NCBI GenBank assembly: GCA_030753265.1
Contig: JASMCQ010000071.1
Coordinates: forward strand, 1-64,000
Source of the DNA: Dehalococcoidia bacterium
GTDB lineage: Bacteria; Chloroflexota; Dehalococcoidia; UBA3495
Reading direction: 5' to 3'
DNA length: 64,000 nt
This document shows, in pieces, positions 21,803 through 30,765 of this stretch (its first letter is position 1; each line of letters begins with the position of its first letter). Position numbers and translations under genes: made by a program. The notes beneath the pieces are model-generated. The model was not told the origin of the DNA. It searched no databases and saw only the letters and a program-made list of their open reading frames with translations.

Positions 21803-22492
21803 ATGACATCCGTGCCCCGAAGGGCAGTGGCCACTCGTGGCTCCGGGAACCCGTTCCTGACCATGCTGAAGCGGCTGATAGTCAGCGCCTTTATCGCCAC
21901 ACCGTTTTTCGTCGGCGGCGCATACGGTTTCGCCGTTGGCGACTTCCCGCTGTGGGCCTCCTTCGTGAAAGTCCTGGTGGGCGCAGCCCTGATGATCGTC
22001 GGCCTTTACATGAGCCTTACGGGCATAGTTCCCTCGCCGCCCCTGATCCCCGGTGAGGAGCAACTGATTACGTGCCATCCGGCGATGAAACCGGCCTACG
22101 CCAGAATCTTCCTCAGCATCCCATTCTTCTTGGGCGCTCTTTATCTGTCGGGGTTTACCGAACTCCCCTACGTCTACCCCTTTGTCTTGTTCCTGGTCGG
22201 GATGTATAGCTTCTTCAAAGGCGCCATGCGGTACCTTCGCAACCTGCACATCACCTACACCGTGACCGACCGCAGGGTGGTCCACATGTACCGCTTCCTT
22301 TGGCTCAACACCAAGGAGATTCCGGTCGGCCGTATCATCTCGATTTCCGAGGCGCGGAGCTTCTTCGAGATTCTCACCCACCGAGGCAGCGTGGTGGTGG
22401 CCAGCGGCATCGGCGAACGGCAAGTCATTCGCATCGAGGATATCAACGACCCCGGAACCGTGGCCGAGACTGTCAGGGCGCTTCTGCCGTAA
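21803..22492 (+). CDS. PH-domain (YdbS/bPH2-like) membrane protein
   Basis: 229 residues. Hydrophobic segments at about 26-48 (LIVSAFIATPFFVGGAYGF), 52-73 (ASFVKVLVGAALMIVGLYMSL), 101-118 and 124-140 suggest four membrane helices. The C-terminal about 85 residues (HITYTVTDRRVVHMYRFLWLNTKEIPVGRIISISEAR...IEDINDP) are a bacterial PH domain. The start lies two bases after the stop of the secreted-repeat gene, so the two are co-transcribed and this protein may accompany or handle the anchored repeat protein. That link is inferred from position only. Confidence 0.75.
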   Translation: MTSVPRRAVATRGSGNPFLTMLKRLIVSAFIATPFFVGGAYGFAVGDFPLWASFVKVLVGAALMIVGLYMSLTGIVPSPPLIPGEEQLITCHPAMKPAYARIFLSIPFFLGALYLSGFTELPYVYPFVLFLVGMYSFFKGAMRYLRNLHITYTVTDRRVVHMYRFLWLNTKEIPVGRIISISEARSFFEILTHRGSVVVASGIGERQVIRIEDINDPGTVAETVRALLP

Positions 22493-22648
22493 TCGTGCTG
22501 GGGAGCGAGGTGCCGCTGCGACACCGGGTCTAATGATCCGGCGTTTCGCATCCCAGCGCCTGATCCGTGCCTGACGGGCGAAAAACCGGGCGTAAAGACG
22601 GGTTAGGCAGTTAGTCTTGCCGGGCTTTGGCCTTGGGGGTTGAGGGGG

Positions 22649-23485
22649 CTACTCCAGTATCACGTTGTCGATCAGCCGGGGTATGCCCAACTGCACCGCC
22701 ACCGATACCATAGCCCGGCAGTTCACCGTGTCCAGCTCCTCCAGCGAATCGGCGCCGGCCACGCTCACATAGTCGATGCGCTCAATGAGGGGCTCGCTTT
22801 CCAGGATGCTCCTTACTTCCAGCCGCAGCCGTTCCGCGTCCCGCACCCCTTGTTTCCACAACTGATCGGCGCAATCCAGCGCCCGGTGGATGACCGGGGC
22901 CGCTTTTCGCTGCTCGGGAGTCAAGTACACGTTGCGGCTGCTGAGGGCCAGGCCGTCCGCCTCGCGCACCGTGGGGGCGACCACGATTTCCAGTCCCAGA
23001 GACAGGTCGCGGGTCAATTGGCGTATCACCACCGACTGCTGGCCGTCTTTCTGGCCGAAGTAGGCACGGTCGGGCCGGACCACGTTGAACAGCTTGGTTA
23101 CGACGGTGGCGACGCCCCGGAAGTGGCCGGGGCGATGCGCCCCTTCTAGCTTGTCGGCCAGGCCGCCGACATCGACCCAGGTATCGAACCCCGGCGGGTA
23201 CATCTCCTCCACGCCGGGCATGAAAACCAGGTCGGTGTCTTCCCGGCGGAGCAGGTCCAGGTCGCGGTCCAGGTCCCTTGGGTAGCTTGACAGGTCTTCC
23301 TGGGCCCCGAATTGGGCGGGATTCACGAAGATGCTGACCGCCAGAGTGCTGTTTTCCCGGCGCGCCCGCTTCACCAGGGCCAGGTGTCCTTCATGAAGCG
23401 CGCCCATCGTCGGGACCAGGCCCAGGGGCCGGGGAGATTCCCGGCAGGCCCGGGCCATTTCGTCGCCGGTCTCTAGCAGGCGCAT
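22649..23485 (-). CDS. panC: Pantoate--beta-alanine ligase
   Basis: 278 residues with the cytidylyltransferase-type signatures of PanC: PTMGALHEGHLALV (HIGH-like), IFVNPAQFGAQEDLSSYPRD, 'GHFRGVATVVTKLFNVV', YFGQKDGQQ and the SSRNVYL loop (KMSKS-like). It joins pantoate and beta-alanine with ATP to give pantothenate, the precursor of coenzyme A, in the cytoplasm. It is the last gene of the minus-strand pan operon, 27 bp after panB. The Shine-Dalgarno is weak, so translation is probably coupled to upstream reading. Confidence 0.97.
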   Translation of the reverse strand: MRLLETGDEMARACRESPRPLGLVPTMGALHEGHLALVKRARRENSTLAVSIFVNPAQFGAQEDLSSYPRDLDRDLDLLRREDTDLVFMPGVEEMYPPGFDTWVDVGGLADKLEGAHRPGHFRGVATVVTKLFNVVRPDRAYFGQKDGQQSVVIRQLTRDLSLGLEIVVAPTVREADGLALSSRNVYLTPEQRKAAPVIHRALDCADQLWKQGVRDAERLRLEVRSILESEPLIERIDYVSVAGADSLEELDTVNCRAMVSVAVQLGIPRLIDNVILE

Positions 23486-23512
23486 TTCGCCGCCCGCGCC
23501 CTCACGCCTGGA

Positions 23513-24352
23513 TCATTGGACAACGGTCAGCTCATCCAGGACCGCTTCATCCATGGTGAAGCTATGCTCCTCGGCAGGGAAGGTGCCGTCTTTTACTTCC
23601 TGGACGTATTGGGTAAATGCCTCACGAATCGTGTCCCCCAGGTGGGCGAACTGCTTGGTGTGCTTGGGCACGAAGTCGGTGAACAACCCCAGCATGTCGT
23701 GGAGCACCTGTACCTGGCCGTCACAGCCGACGCCGGCGCCGATCCCAATGGTAGGAATGGTCAGCCGTTGCGATATGAAGCGCGCCAGCGAGGCCGGGAC
23801 CAGCTCCAGCACGACGGCGTAGGCTCCGGCCTGCTCCACGGCCTGGGCGTCTCTGAGCAGCTGTACCGCCTCCCGGCGATTGCGGCCCTGTACCCGGTAA
23901 CCCCCGAAGCCGTGTACCGATTGGGGGGTGAGGCCGATATGCCCCATCACCGGTATTCCGGCATCCACGACGCGGCGGATCGTCTCGGCCACCTTTTCGC
24001 CGCCCTCCAGCTTGATGGAGTGGGCGCCGCCCTCCTGCACCAGCCTGGCGGCGTTGGTCAGGGCCTGAGATGTGTCTATCTGATAGGACATGAAGGGCAG
24101 GTCGCCCAGAATCAAGGAACGTTTGACGCCCCGGGCCACGGCCTTGGTATGGTGCACCATGTCGTCCATGGTCACCGGAATCGTGGAATCGTGGCCCAGC
24201 ATCACCATGCCCAGGCTGTCACCCACTAGCAGAATGGGGATTCCGGCCTCATCGGCCAGCCTGGCGCTGGTGTAATCGTAGGCCGTGACCATGGGTATCT
24301 TCTCGCCCTTGGCCTTCATTTCCGCGATGTGCCGGATAGTTACGCGCCGCAT
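23513..24352 (-). CDS. panB: 3-methyl-2-oxobutanoate hydroxymethyltransferase
   Basis: About 279 residues. PanB signatures: '[57 protein letters not shown]', with the metal-binding Asp residues, then '[14 protein letters not shown]', '[13 protein letters not shown]' and '[21 protein letters not shown]'. It transfers a hydroxymethyl group from 5,10-methylene-THF to ketoisovalerate, giving ketopantoate. ATG 24352 has GGAGGTGA at ideal spacing and is preferred to the GTG at 24361. It sits between the DUF2520 gene and panC in one operon. Confidence 0.97.
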   Translation of the reverse strand: MRRVTIRHIAEMKAKGEKIPMVTAYDYTSARLADEAGIPILLVGDSLGMVMLGHDSTIPVTMDDMVHHTKAVARGVKRSLILGDLPFMSYQIDTSQALTNAARLVQEGGAHSIKLEGGEKVAETIRRVVDAGIPVMGHIGLTPQSVHGFGGYRVQGRNRREAVQLLRDAQAVEQAGAYAVVLELVPASLARFISQRLTIPTIGIGAGVGCDGQVQVLHDMLGLFTDFVPKHTKQFAHLGDTIREAFTQYVQEVKDGTFPAEEHSFTMDEAVLDELTVVQ

Positions 24353-24422
24353 TGTGTTCACCTCCCGTCGATCATCAGGCTTCTGGGGGCAGTCTCGCCC
24401 GGCTCCTGGGTTGAAGCGCCGC

Positions 24423-25313
24423 TCATTCGGCGCCGGAGTAGTGATCGATCAGCTCCTGCATCGCAAGTAGCTGTCCGGGGCCCACGCCGCGTTGCGCCAC
24501 CAGAGGCAGCGAAGCGCGAATCAGAGCACCGTAGAGGGGCACCACGTGAGGCAGCCTCTGGTAAAGGGCCTCGAGGTGGCCGCGAATGGTGGAGACATCG
24601 CCGCGGACCGTGGGACCGGTGAGGCTGGCGGCCACCCCCTGGCGCGCCACGTTCTCCACGGTTCCTTTGGTGAGGGGATACAGAGACTCGACGGCCTGCT
24701 CCGCGGAGAAGCCCATGGCCTGCCAGATGTCGACGGCGGCTTGCATCACGGCCGCCAGCAGAGGGCAGGCCAGGACCGCGGCCGCGTGGTAGAGGGGACG
24801 GTCGGCATCGGAGATCGAAACGTGGCGCCCGCCCAACTCCGAGGCCATCTCTTGCAGAAAGCCGGCCAGCGAGCCCTCCCCGGATACCGCGAAGGTGACG
24901 CCGGATAATCTGGCGGCGGCTTCCTCCGGCTCGTTGAGTCCGGCGAAGGTCTGGAGGGGGTGCAAGGCTCCGGTGAGCGAGCCTTGCCGGGACGCGGGCC
25001 CCAGGACCTCGGTTGACGCCACCCCAGAGCAGTGGACCACCCACTGGCCGGGTCGCCACGTGACATCGGTAGCCACCTGGCCGATGCTCGAGTCGGGGGT
25101 GGTGATGAAGACCAGGCCGGCCGCGTCCGACAGTTCCTGCGCCGTGTCGAATACTCGACAGCCGGGGAGCCTGCCAGCCAGCCACTCGGCGGAGCTTTTG
25201 CTCCGGCTGTGGGCCGCGGCCACCCGGTAGCCGCGGGAGGCCAGCGCCAGGGCCAGTCCCTTGCCCAGGATACCCACGCCGATGAACCCGATGGCCGGGT
25301 TGCGCTCATCCAT
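24423..25313 (-). CDS. Rossmann-like/DUF2520 oxidoreductase, candidate ketopantoate reductase
   Basis: 296 residues. The N-terminal Rossmann domain has a [18 protein letters not shown] dinucleotide motif. The C-terminal DUF2520 helical domain includes '[13 protein letters not shown]', '[20 protein letters not shown]' and '[20 protein letters not shown]'. The family resembles 6-phosphogluconate dehydrogenase-like reductases such as PanE and is frequently found beside panB/panC. No panE is visible here, so reduction of ketopantoate to pantoate is a reasonable but unproven role. GGAGGTGA precedes ATG 25313. The start overlaps the end of the P1 peptidase gene by 8 bp, implying translational coupling. 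Confidence 0.85.
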   Translation of the reverse strand: MDERNPAIGFIGVGILGKGLALALASRGYRVAAAHSRSKSSAEWLAGRLPGCRVFDTAQELSDAAGLVFITTPDSSIGQVATDVTWRPGQWVVHCSGVASTEVLGPASRQGSLTGALHPLQTFAGLNEPEEAAARLSGVTFAVSGEGSLAGFLQEMASELGGRHVSISDADRPLYHAAAVLACPLLAAVMQAAVDIWQAMGFSAEQAVESLYPLTKGTVENVARQGVAASLTGPTVRGDVSTIRGHLEALYQRLPHVVPLYGALIRASLPLVAQRGVGPGQLLAMQELIDHYSGAE

Positions 25314-26277
25314 GGGTCACCTCCGACACCGAGGGGACCCCGCCCAGCCCAGTTGCCGTCTCGAGGGCGCGCAGCACCGCCCGAGCCGTTACTTCGACGA
25401 CCGCCGCTCCCAGCACGGTGAGGTCCACCGGGGAAGGGAACCGGCCTGTGGCCAGCGCGAACATGGTATCGCCGTCCCGGATGGTGTGGCAGGGGCGGAT
25501 GGTGAGGGCCAGGCCGTCGTGGCTGAGCGAGGCCAGATAGTTGGCCTCTTCCCGGGTCACCGGGGCGTCGGTCGCCACCACGCCGATCGTGGTGTTGGTC
25601 AAGGGTGGGGCCTCGCGGCCGGTTCTTTCTTGCAACACCAGGGCCATGGTGTCGTCGAATCCGCCGTTCCGGTTGCGAGGTCCCGCGATCACGCGGCCCG
25701 ACCGGTGGTCGGAGACGCCGCCGTAGGCGTTGACCGCCACCGCCGCCGCCACCACCGCGCCGCCGGGCAGCTTCAAGCTGGCGGAACCGATCCCGGATTT
25801 GACGGCATCGGCCAGGCCTCGGGCCTTGGCAACAGTCGCGCCGGTGCCGGCGCCGACGCTGCCTTCCTCCATGGGGCCGCTCCCGGCGGCCAGGCAAGCG
25901 GCGCGCCCCTCGGCCAATCCGGGACGGACCTCGGACGTTATCAGGCCCAGGTCGAACAGAATGGCTGAAGACACGATGGGGATGATGGTGGGGCCGACTT
26001 TGACCCCGATGCCCTGCTCGGCCAGATAGCCGGCCACTCCGGAGGCGGCGTCCAACCCGAAGGCGCTGCCGCCGCTGAGAACCAGGCCGTGCACGCTGTC
26101 GATCCGGTGCATCGGCCGCAGCAGGTCCGTCTCCCGGGTGCCCGGTGAGCCGCCCCGCACGTCGACGCCGCCCACGGCGCCTTCGCGGCAGATGATCACG
26201 GTGCAGCCCGTGGCGTTGACGAGGTCGGTGTAGTGCCCAGCTTCCAGCCCGGCGACGGCGGTTATCGTCGGGTTCAA
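25306..26277 (-). CDS. P1-family (DmpA/BapA-like) aminopeptidase
   Basis: 323 residues of the self-cleaving P1 peptidase family: 'ITAVAGLEAGHYTDLVNATGCTVIIC', 'GSPGTRETDLL', 'VHGLVLSGGSAFGLDAASGV', and the autoprocessing region 'TNTTIGVVATDAPVTREEANYLA', where the expected nucleophile is the Thr after Asn. Family members are L-aminopeptidase/D-esterases or beta-aminopeptidases, and BapA and DmpA release N-terminal beta-alanine. As the first gene of the panBC operon it may supply beta-alanine to PanC, an inference from context. The start is TTG 26277 with GGAGG six bases upstream. Confidence 0.88.
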   Translation of the reverse strand: MNPTITAVAGLEAGHYTDLVNATGCTVIICREGAVGGVDVRGGSPGTRETDLLRPMHRIDSVHGLVLSGGSAFGLDAASGVAGYLAEQGIGVKVGPTIIPIVSSAILFDLGLITSEVRPGLAEGRAACLAAGSGPMEEGSVGAGTGATVAKARGLADAVKSGIGSASLKLPGGAVVAAAVAVNAYGGVSDHRSGRVIAGPRNRNGGFDDTMALVLQERTGREAPPLTNTTIGVVATDAPVTREEANYLASLSHDGLALTIRPCHTIRDGDTMFALATGRFPSPVDLTVLGAAVVEVTARAVLRALETATGLGGVPSVSEVTHG

Positions 26278-26317
26278 CCGGCCCTCCGCGAGACTCCTGG
26301 GAGGTGCGGGCCGCGGG

Positions 26318-26345
26318 CAAAAGAAAAGCCCCGACGCAACGGGGC
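26318..26345 (-). terminator. Intrinsic terminator in the leader of the pantothenate operon
   Basis: On the minus strand GCCCCG-TTGCGT-CGGGGC is followed by TTTTCTTTT. It lies between a strong promoter (26500-26472) and the first gene's TTG start (26277), leaving about 40 nt for the ribosome site. An upstream GGCAAC (about 26372-26367) could pair with GTTGC in the terminator loop. The position fits an attenuator or riboswitch expression platform, or simply the end of a small RNA or of the MFS transcript. Confidence 0.75.
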
Positions 26346-26471
26346 GTAGCTAATTGACCTTAGTTTGTTGCCGGCCGTCTCGGTCCACATTAGATCCCAG
26401 CGGCCCACCCGATCGTCAATCAGGGAGGGGTCCATGAAGGCTCATCCCCACTCAGGGTGGATGGCACCCCC

Positions 26472-26500
26472 ATTGTATGCACCCCGGATAGGCGTGTCAA
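26472..26500 (-). promoter_or_regulatory. Strong sigma-70-type promoter upstream of the pan operon
   Basis: Minus-strand TTGACA (26500-26495), exactly 17 bases, then TACAAT (26477-26472). Transcription would start near 26465 and run through an untranslated leader of about 120 nt into the terminator at 26345-26318. Confidence 0.75.
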
Positions 26501-26526
26501 GCTAGGTACTACTGTCAAGCTTGACA
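26495..26526. promoter_or_regulatory. Candidate operator overlapping the -35 box
   Basis: A perfect 14-bp palindrome TGTCAAGCTTGACA (26513-26526) and a second half-site TGTCAAGCT (26495-26503), 18 bp apart start to start. The second copy contains the -35 hexamer itself, as expected for a repressor or activator site. The regulator is unknown. Confidence 0.5.
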
Positions 26527-26680
26527 TAAACAATACCCATATTCGAAGGACGGGCCGCTTGGATAAACACTTCTCGGCAAATCGTGGGACCGAGTTTGAC
26601 CATTGTCACCGTGAGCCTGGCGGAGCCGGCGGCGGGAAACCTGTGCTGAAAGGGAATCTCGGCGTAACAATGAAATTGCT
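26527..26680. other. Non-coding spacer downstream of the MFS gene
   Basis: No gene seen. It lies between the repeat element at 26681 and the candidate operator. Confidence 0.4.
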
Positions 26681-26840
26681 CCGAAAGTGTCATGCTGAGC
26701 CAGCCGCAGCGGCGAAGTATCTGGGGTGGGGCTTCTCCGCCACCTCCCCAGATACTTCGCCCTTCCCGCGAAGGACTCGGGATGACAGGGCGGTGCCCAT
26801 TTTCGTGGGCCGCGGTGCCCCGACTGAACCGAGGAGTGAC
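26681..26840. repeat. About 160-bp dispersed element, copy A
   Basis: Contains an internal hairpin (CGAAGTATCTGGGG with CCCCAGATACTTCG) and outer TGTCAT/ATGACA ends. An inverted, diverged copy lies at 38070-38232: matching blocks include CCGAAAGTGTCATGCTGAGCC, TTCCCGCGAAGGACTCGGGA, TGACAGGGC and TTCGTGGGCCG. No coding capacity. It is a non-autonomous or relic repeat. Confidence 0.8.
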
Positions 26841-26868
26841 AATTTGCCGGTTTAAGTTGACTGGGCAG

Positions 26869-28170
26869 CTAGCTGGCCGGGCCGGCCGGCTTCCGGGATA
26901 AGGGGACCAAAATCACAATGAGGGCTGCCACCGCCGTTAGCGCGCCGGAATAGTAGTAAACAGACCCGTATCCCCCAAAGTGGTCTATGATGACCGTGGC
27001 GATGAAGGGAGTGACGCCACCGAGTGCCCCGTTGATGCCGAAGATCAAGCCCGTCACCGTGGCCTCCGTCCCCTTTCCAGTCACGTCCAGGACGGCGGCC
27101 AAGAGGATCTGGTGCAGGGCGAAGCTGAAGAGGCCCAGACCCGCCAGGACCACCGGCAGCAGGAAGGTGTCCCCGGCGCCGACCACCAGGAACGCCAGGA
27201 TCGCGGCGCAGGCCGTGCCGGGCGCCAGGACCTGTTTTCGCCCGAACTTGTCGGACAGTACCCCCAGCACCGGCGCCGAAACTATCCCCATTCCGGTGAG
27301 CAGGGCGAAATGCACCCCGGCGTTGAAGTGTCCCATTCCCAATTCTTCTTCCAGGTAGAAAGGGGTCCAGTTGAACAACGCGTTGAGGCCCACGCCCCGG
27401 AACGCGGCTGCCAGCACGAGCCATAGAATAACGGGGTTTCTGAGCAATTCCTTGCTCTGGTGGAACTGTGCGCCCAGCCCCTTCCCTTGAGACCCGCCAC
27501 CGCCTTTGCCGAGGTCTTTCAGGGACCACCAGGTGAAGACTGCCACCAGTAGGGCCGGGGTGGTGTAAACGAAGAGCACGTTTCGCCAAAAGAACAGCTC
27601 CAAAAGCCCGCCGGCCAGCAGCGGGCCCAGAACGTTGCCCGCGTTCGCCCCCAGCCCGTGCATGGATATGGCGAAGCCCCTGCGGTCCGGGAACCGTTGG
27701 GACAGGGCTGCCGTGGCAGGCAAATGCCAGAGCGCCCCCGGCACTGTGGTCAGGATCACGGCTACGATCAACAGGGGATAGCTGTATGCCGCTCCCAACG
27801 CCGCGAAGGCGATGGCGGACCAGAGCATGCAGCAGGTCAAGATCAAGCCCCACTGGCTCCGCAGCATGTCCACGAAGATTCCGCCACCCAGGTTTACCAC
27901 GCCGAACCCGGCCTGGCGGATACCTAGAAGGCTGGCCACCTGCAGGTTGCTGAGCCCCATCGTGGAGGTAATTGTCGGCATGAAGACCGGGAAACCGTGG
28001 TCGTAAAGGTGCTGAACGGCGTGGCCGAATGTCAGGCTGCTCAGCACGAATCCTCGAGTCTGCTTCACCTCTGCCGGGGCAGGTATAGCCTCTTCCACCA
28101 ACGTTGCCTCCTCGCGCACCTGGCTGATTCTATGCTGAAGACGCGGGCCCCGCAAGCCGCCCTCCGGCAT
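26869..28170 (-). CDS. Major facilitator superfamily transporter
   Basis: About 430 residues with twelve hydrophobic segments in two halves. The loop 'RFPDRRGFAISMHGLGANAGNVLGPLLAGGLL' is the MFS helix 4-5 region, and 'GVLSDKFGRKQVLAPG' after helix 8 is the repeat of the MFS loop 2-3 motif (GxxxDrxGrr). The long central loop is positively charged. Members of this type carry small organic acids or drugs; the substrate is unknown. The true start is uncertain: the first about 35 residues are polar and no clear ribosome site precedes 28170, so an internal start such as GTG 28119 is possible. Confidence 0.88.
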   Translation of the reverse strand: MPEGGLRGPRLQHRISQVREEATLVEEAIPAPAEVKQTRGFVLSSLTFGHAVQHLYDHGFPVFMPTITSTMGLSNLQVASLLGIRQAGFGVVNLGGGIFVDMLRSQWGLILTCCMLWSAIAFAALGAAYSYPLLIVAVILTTVPGALWHLPATAALSQRFPDRRGFAISMHGLGANAGNVLGPLLAGGLLELFFWRNVLFVYTTPALLVAVFTWWSLKDLGKGGGGSQGKGLGAQFHQSKELLRNPVILWLVLAAAFRGVGLNALFNWTPFYLEEELGMGHFNAGVHFALLTGMGIVSAPVLGVLSDKFGRKQVLAPGTACAAILAFLVVGAGDTFLLPVVLAGLGLFSFALHQILLAAVLDVTGKGTEATVTGLIFGINGALGGVTPFIATVIIDHFGGYGSVYYYSGALTAVAALIVILVPLSRKPAGPAS

Positions 28171-28363
28171 TTCACGCCACGCGGACCGTCAAGGGCGGCC
28201 CAGATCGTGGAGACGGAGCCGGGGTCCGGAGCCGGACCGAGTCCGTTACGCCCGTGGCGGCGGTATGGTATGCTACCGCGGGACGCCGTCCCGGGCTCTC
28301 CGGCCACCCCTCTCCCAAGACCCAGCGGGTGGCCACATCGCCAAGCGAAGGAGGCAAGCGGAA

Positions 28364-28750
28364 ATGTTTCGCATCAACCACATCCACCTCAAGGCCCCCA
28401 ACCCCAAAGCAACGGCCCAATGGTACGTGGACAAGTTCGGCGCCAATATCTTTGGTGAGGGGAAGGGCCTGGGAGACTCCCAGACGGTGAGGATGGATAT
28501 AGACGGCACTCACGTCTACGTCACCAGCGCCCCGGCTGGAGAGACGCTGCCCGATGGCACCTCCGAGTCTCATTACGGGTTGGAGCATTTCGGTTTCGAT
28601 ACCGACGACATCGAAGGCGCGATGGCCCGGCTCCAGGCCCAAGGGGTCAAGGTGTTGCTGCCCATTACTCCGGGTGCTTCCGGCAACAAGATCTCCTACA
28701 TCGAAGGGCCGGACAACGTTCGTATAGAGTTGGTGCAGCCCAGCCCCTAG
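28364..28750 (+). CDS. Single-domain VOC (glyoxalase-like) protein
   Basis: 128 residues: MFRINHIHLKAPNPKATAQWYVDKFGA, typical VOC strand-helix opening with a metal-binding His, then 'HYGLEHFGFDTDDIEGAMARLQAQG' and a final 'ISYIEGPDNVRIELVQ' with the C-terminal Glu ligand. It is one half-unit that should dimerise to make the metal site. GGAGG lies 10 bases before ATG 28364, which is preferred to a start about 100 bases upstream. It is divergent from the MFS gene, with catabolic SDR genes following. Confidence 0.85.
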   Translation: MFRINHIHLKAPNPKATAQWYVDKFGANIFGEGKGLGDSQTVRMDIDGTHVYVTSAPAGETLPDGTSESHYGLEHFGFDTDDIEGAMARLQAQGVKVLLPITPGASGNKISYIEGPDNVRIELVQPSP

Positions 28751-28970
28751 CAGCTAGGCGTCAGAGAGCCCCGGCTGGTGTAGACGAAGAAGCCGGGGCA
28801 TGAAGCCAATTCCCGGGGGCGTCGCCGACGGCTTGCGCCCGCTGGACCACCATGTTGGTCAACTCCGGTGCCATCTCAGGGTTAACCTGCGCCCGGCCAC
28901 CTCGTGCCTGAGCCTGGTTGGCCCGGAGTTGCTTTAGTGAGTCACCATTCGAAAAGGGGGACCGTCGCAT

Positions 28971-29747
28971 ATGGGTTACGCTGGACTTAGTTTGGAAGGG
29001 CGGGTCGCCCTGGTAACCGGCTCGGCGCATGGTATCGGCAGCGCCTTGGCCGTCGGGCTGGCCGAAGCCGGGGCGGAGGTCGCGGTCTCCGACATACCGG
29101 ACCGGCTGGCCGAAGCCAAGACCGTGGCGGAGCAAATCGAAGGGTTGGGCCGCCGTAGCGGCGCCTACCCCCTGGACGTGCTGGACCTGGCCGGGGTGCG
29201 GACCGCCATCCAGCAGGTTGTGAACGACTTCGGCCGGCTGGACGTGCTGGTCAACAACGCCGGCATCCGCATCCACAAGCCGGCGCTGGAGGTGACGGAG
29301 GAAGAGTGGGACGACGTCATCGACATCAACCTGAAAGGTGTCTTCTTCTGCGCTCAGGCGGCCGCCCGTTTCATGATCGACCAGGGTGGCGGCCGCATCG
29401 TCAACATCGCCTCCCAGCTTGCCATCGTCGCCAGGGAAGACCGGGTTGCCTACTGCGCCAGCAAAGCTGGGGTGGCGAACATGACCCGGGCCCTGGCCCT
29501 GGAGTGGATGAAGTACGGCATCACGGTCAACGCCATCGGCCCGGGGCCTACCAACACACCCGGATCGCGGGCCGCCAACCCCCTCGCGTCCCAGGAAGAC
29601 CGGGAGGGTCTGGGCCCCCAATCACCCCTGGGCCGGCGCATGGACCCGAAGGAACTGGTGGGAGCAACGGTCTATCTGGCCAGCCCGTCGGCGAGTTCCA
29701 CCACGGGCCATCTGCTGATTGTAGACGGTGGCTGGACCGCGCTTTAG
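28971..29747 (+). CDS. SDR family oxidoreductase
   Basis: 258 residues, classical SDR: TGSAHGIGSALAVG cofactor motif (TGxxxGIG), DIPDR after beta-2 (Asp favours NAD), NNAGIRIH, catalytic Ser in IASQLAIV and YCASK (Tyr-x3-Lys), C-terminal GHLLIVDGGW. All catalytic residues are present, so it is an active 3-ketoacyl/alcohol-type reductase of unknown substrate. It is followed by a strong hairpin at 29751-29822. Confidence 0.9.
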   Translation: MGYAGLSLEGRVALVTGSAHGIGSALAVGLAEAGAEVAVSDIPDRLAEAKTVAEQIEGLGRRSGAYPLDVLDLAGVRTAIQQVVNDFGRLDVLVNNAGIRIHKPALEVTEEEWDDVIDINLKGVFFCAQAAARFMIDQGGGRIVNIASQLAIVAREDRVAYCASKAGVANMTRALALEWMKYGITVNAIGPGPTNTPGSRAANPLASQEDREGLGPQSPLGRRMDPKELVGATVYLASPSASSTTGHLLIVDGGWTAL

Positions 29748-29750
29748 TTT

Positions 29751-29822
29751 AGCGATCAGCTCTCAGCCGTTGGCTATCCGCGACCGGTTGCCAACCCGAG
29801 TCGCTGCTGAAAGCTGATCGCT
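29751..29822. repeat. Inverted repeat after the SDR gene
   Basis: AGCGATCAGCTCTCAGC (29751-29767) and its reverse complement (29806-29822) pair with one mismatch around a loop of about 38 nt. There is no strong T-run, so it may slow rather than end transcription. A related GCTGATAGCTGACAGCT sequence occurs at 48473-48489 between two other genes, which suggests a dispersed small repeat. Confidence 0.75.
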
Positions 29823-29847
29823 GATAGCTTTAACCATGGAGGCTCCC

Positions 29848-30765
29848 GTGAAGTTCGGCATCATGCTGCCCCATTACCGGCAAGTAGCGTCCGCCGACGC
29901 CATTGCCCGCGTGGCCAAGGAGGCGGAACGCCTGGGCTATGACACCATCTGGGTCTGCGATCACATCGTCATCCCCAATGAAGAAGTGAACCGCTTTGGC
30001 GCGGAGTTCTACGACCCCTTCTCCGTGCTGGCCTACGTATCGGCCTGTACCAGCGAGGTCGGCCTGGGCTCCAGCGTGTTCATTCTGCCCTACCGCAACC
30101 CGATTCAGGTTGCGAAGACCCTGTCAACGATCGACACCCTGTCCCACGGCAGGCTCATCGTCGGCGTAGGGGTGGGCGCCCTCACGGCCGAGTTCGTGAA
30201 CATCAACGCGCCCTATGAGGATCGAGGTGACTATAGCGACGAGGCCCTTCGCATCTTCCAGGAGCTGTGGACCAACGCCGATCCCCAGTTCCAGGGAAAG
30301 TACTACCGGTTCTCCGGCATCCAGTTCTACCCCAAGCCGGTGCAACGGCCCAGGCCGCCCATGTGGATTGGCGGGAACACCCGCCGGGCCCTGCGGCGGG
30401 TGGTGGAGTTCGGCGACGTGTGGCACCCCACCAGGGCCAGCCCCGAGATGCTGAACGAAATGATGCCCCGCCTGCGGATGCTGGCGGAACGGGCGGGCCG
30501 GGACCCCGGGAAGATTGGGATCGCCGTGCGGCAGCCCATGAAGATCGTTTCGGACCCGTCCCAGTCCCTCGATTCGTGGCTGCTGGTAGGCACCACGGAA
30601 CAGGTCATCGACGGTGTCGGAAAGTTTGCCGAGGCGGGAGTAGGCCACTTCGTCCTGGACACGTTCTACAGCATACCGGAGCTGTGGGGCGAGAACGTGG
30701 AGACCATGCTGGAGACCATGGAGCGCTTCGCCACCACGGTGATGCCCCACTTCGCCGAGGGCTAG
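29848..30765 (+). CDS. LLM-class (F420/FMN) oxidoreductase
   Basis: About 305 residues of the luciferase-like monooxygenase fold: VKFGIMLPHYR, 'AKEAERLGYDTIWVCDHIVIP', 'TLSHGRLIVGVGVGALTAEFVNI', 'RPPMWIGGNTRRALRRVVEFGDVWHP', a pattern of F420-dependent oxidoreductases (TIGR03619-type). The cofactor (F420 or FMN) cannot be decided from sequence. GTG 29848 is chosen because GGAGG is five bases before it; the ATG at 29836 contains that Shine-Dalgarno within its codons. It is followed 48 bp later by an SDR and probably co-transcribed with it. Confidence 0.88.
   Translation: MKFGIMLPHYRQVASADAIARVAKEAERLGYDTIWVCDHIVIPNEEVNRFGAEFYDPFSVLAYVSACTSEVGLGSSVFILPYRNPIQVAKTLSTIDTLSHGRLIVGVGVGALTAEFVNINAPYEDRGDYSDEALRIFQELWTNADPQFQGKYYRFSGIQFYPKPVQRPRPPMWIGGNTRRALRRVVEFGDVWHPTRASPEMLNEMMPRLRMLAERAGRDPGKIGIAVRQPMKIVSDPSQSLDSWLLVGTTEQVIDGVGKFAEAGVGHFVLDTFYSIPELWGENVETMLETMERFATTVMPHFAEG

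Noticed and set aside
24746..26320. 524-codon frame overlapping the P1 peptidase and DUF2520 genes
   Set aside because: Arg/Gly/Pro-rich composition typical of an off-frame read across two real genes.
26318..26470. TPP or T-box riboswitch in the pan leader
   Set aside because: A GGGGTGCC...CTGAG start resembles TPP, but the second conserved arm (TAATGCCGGCG then AGGGA) is absent. The T-box GGTGG-ACCGCG sequence is not present either.
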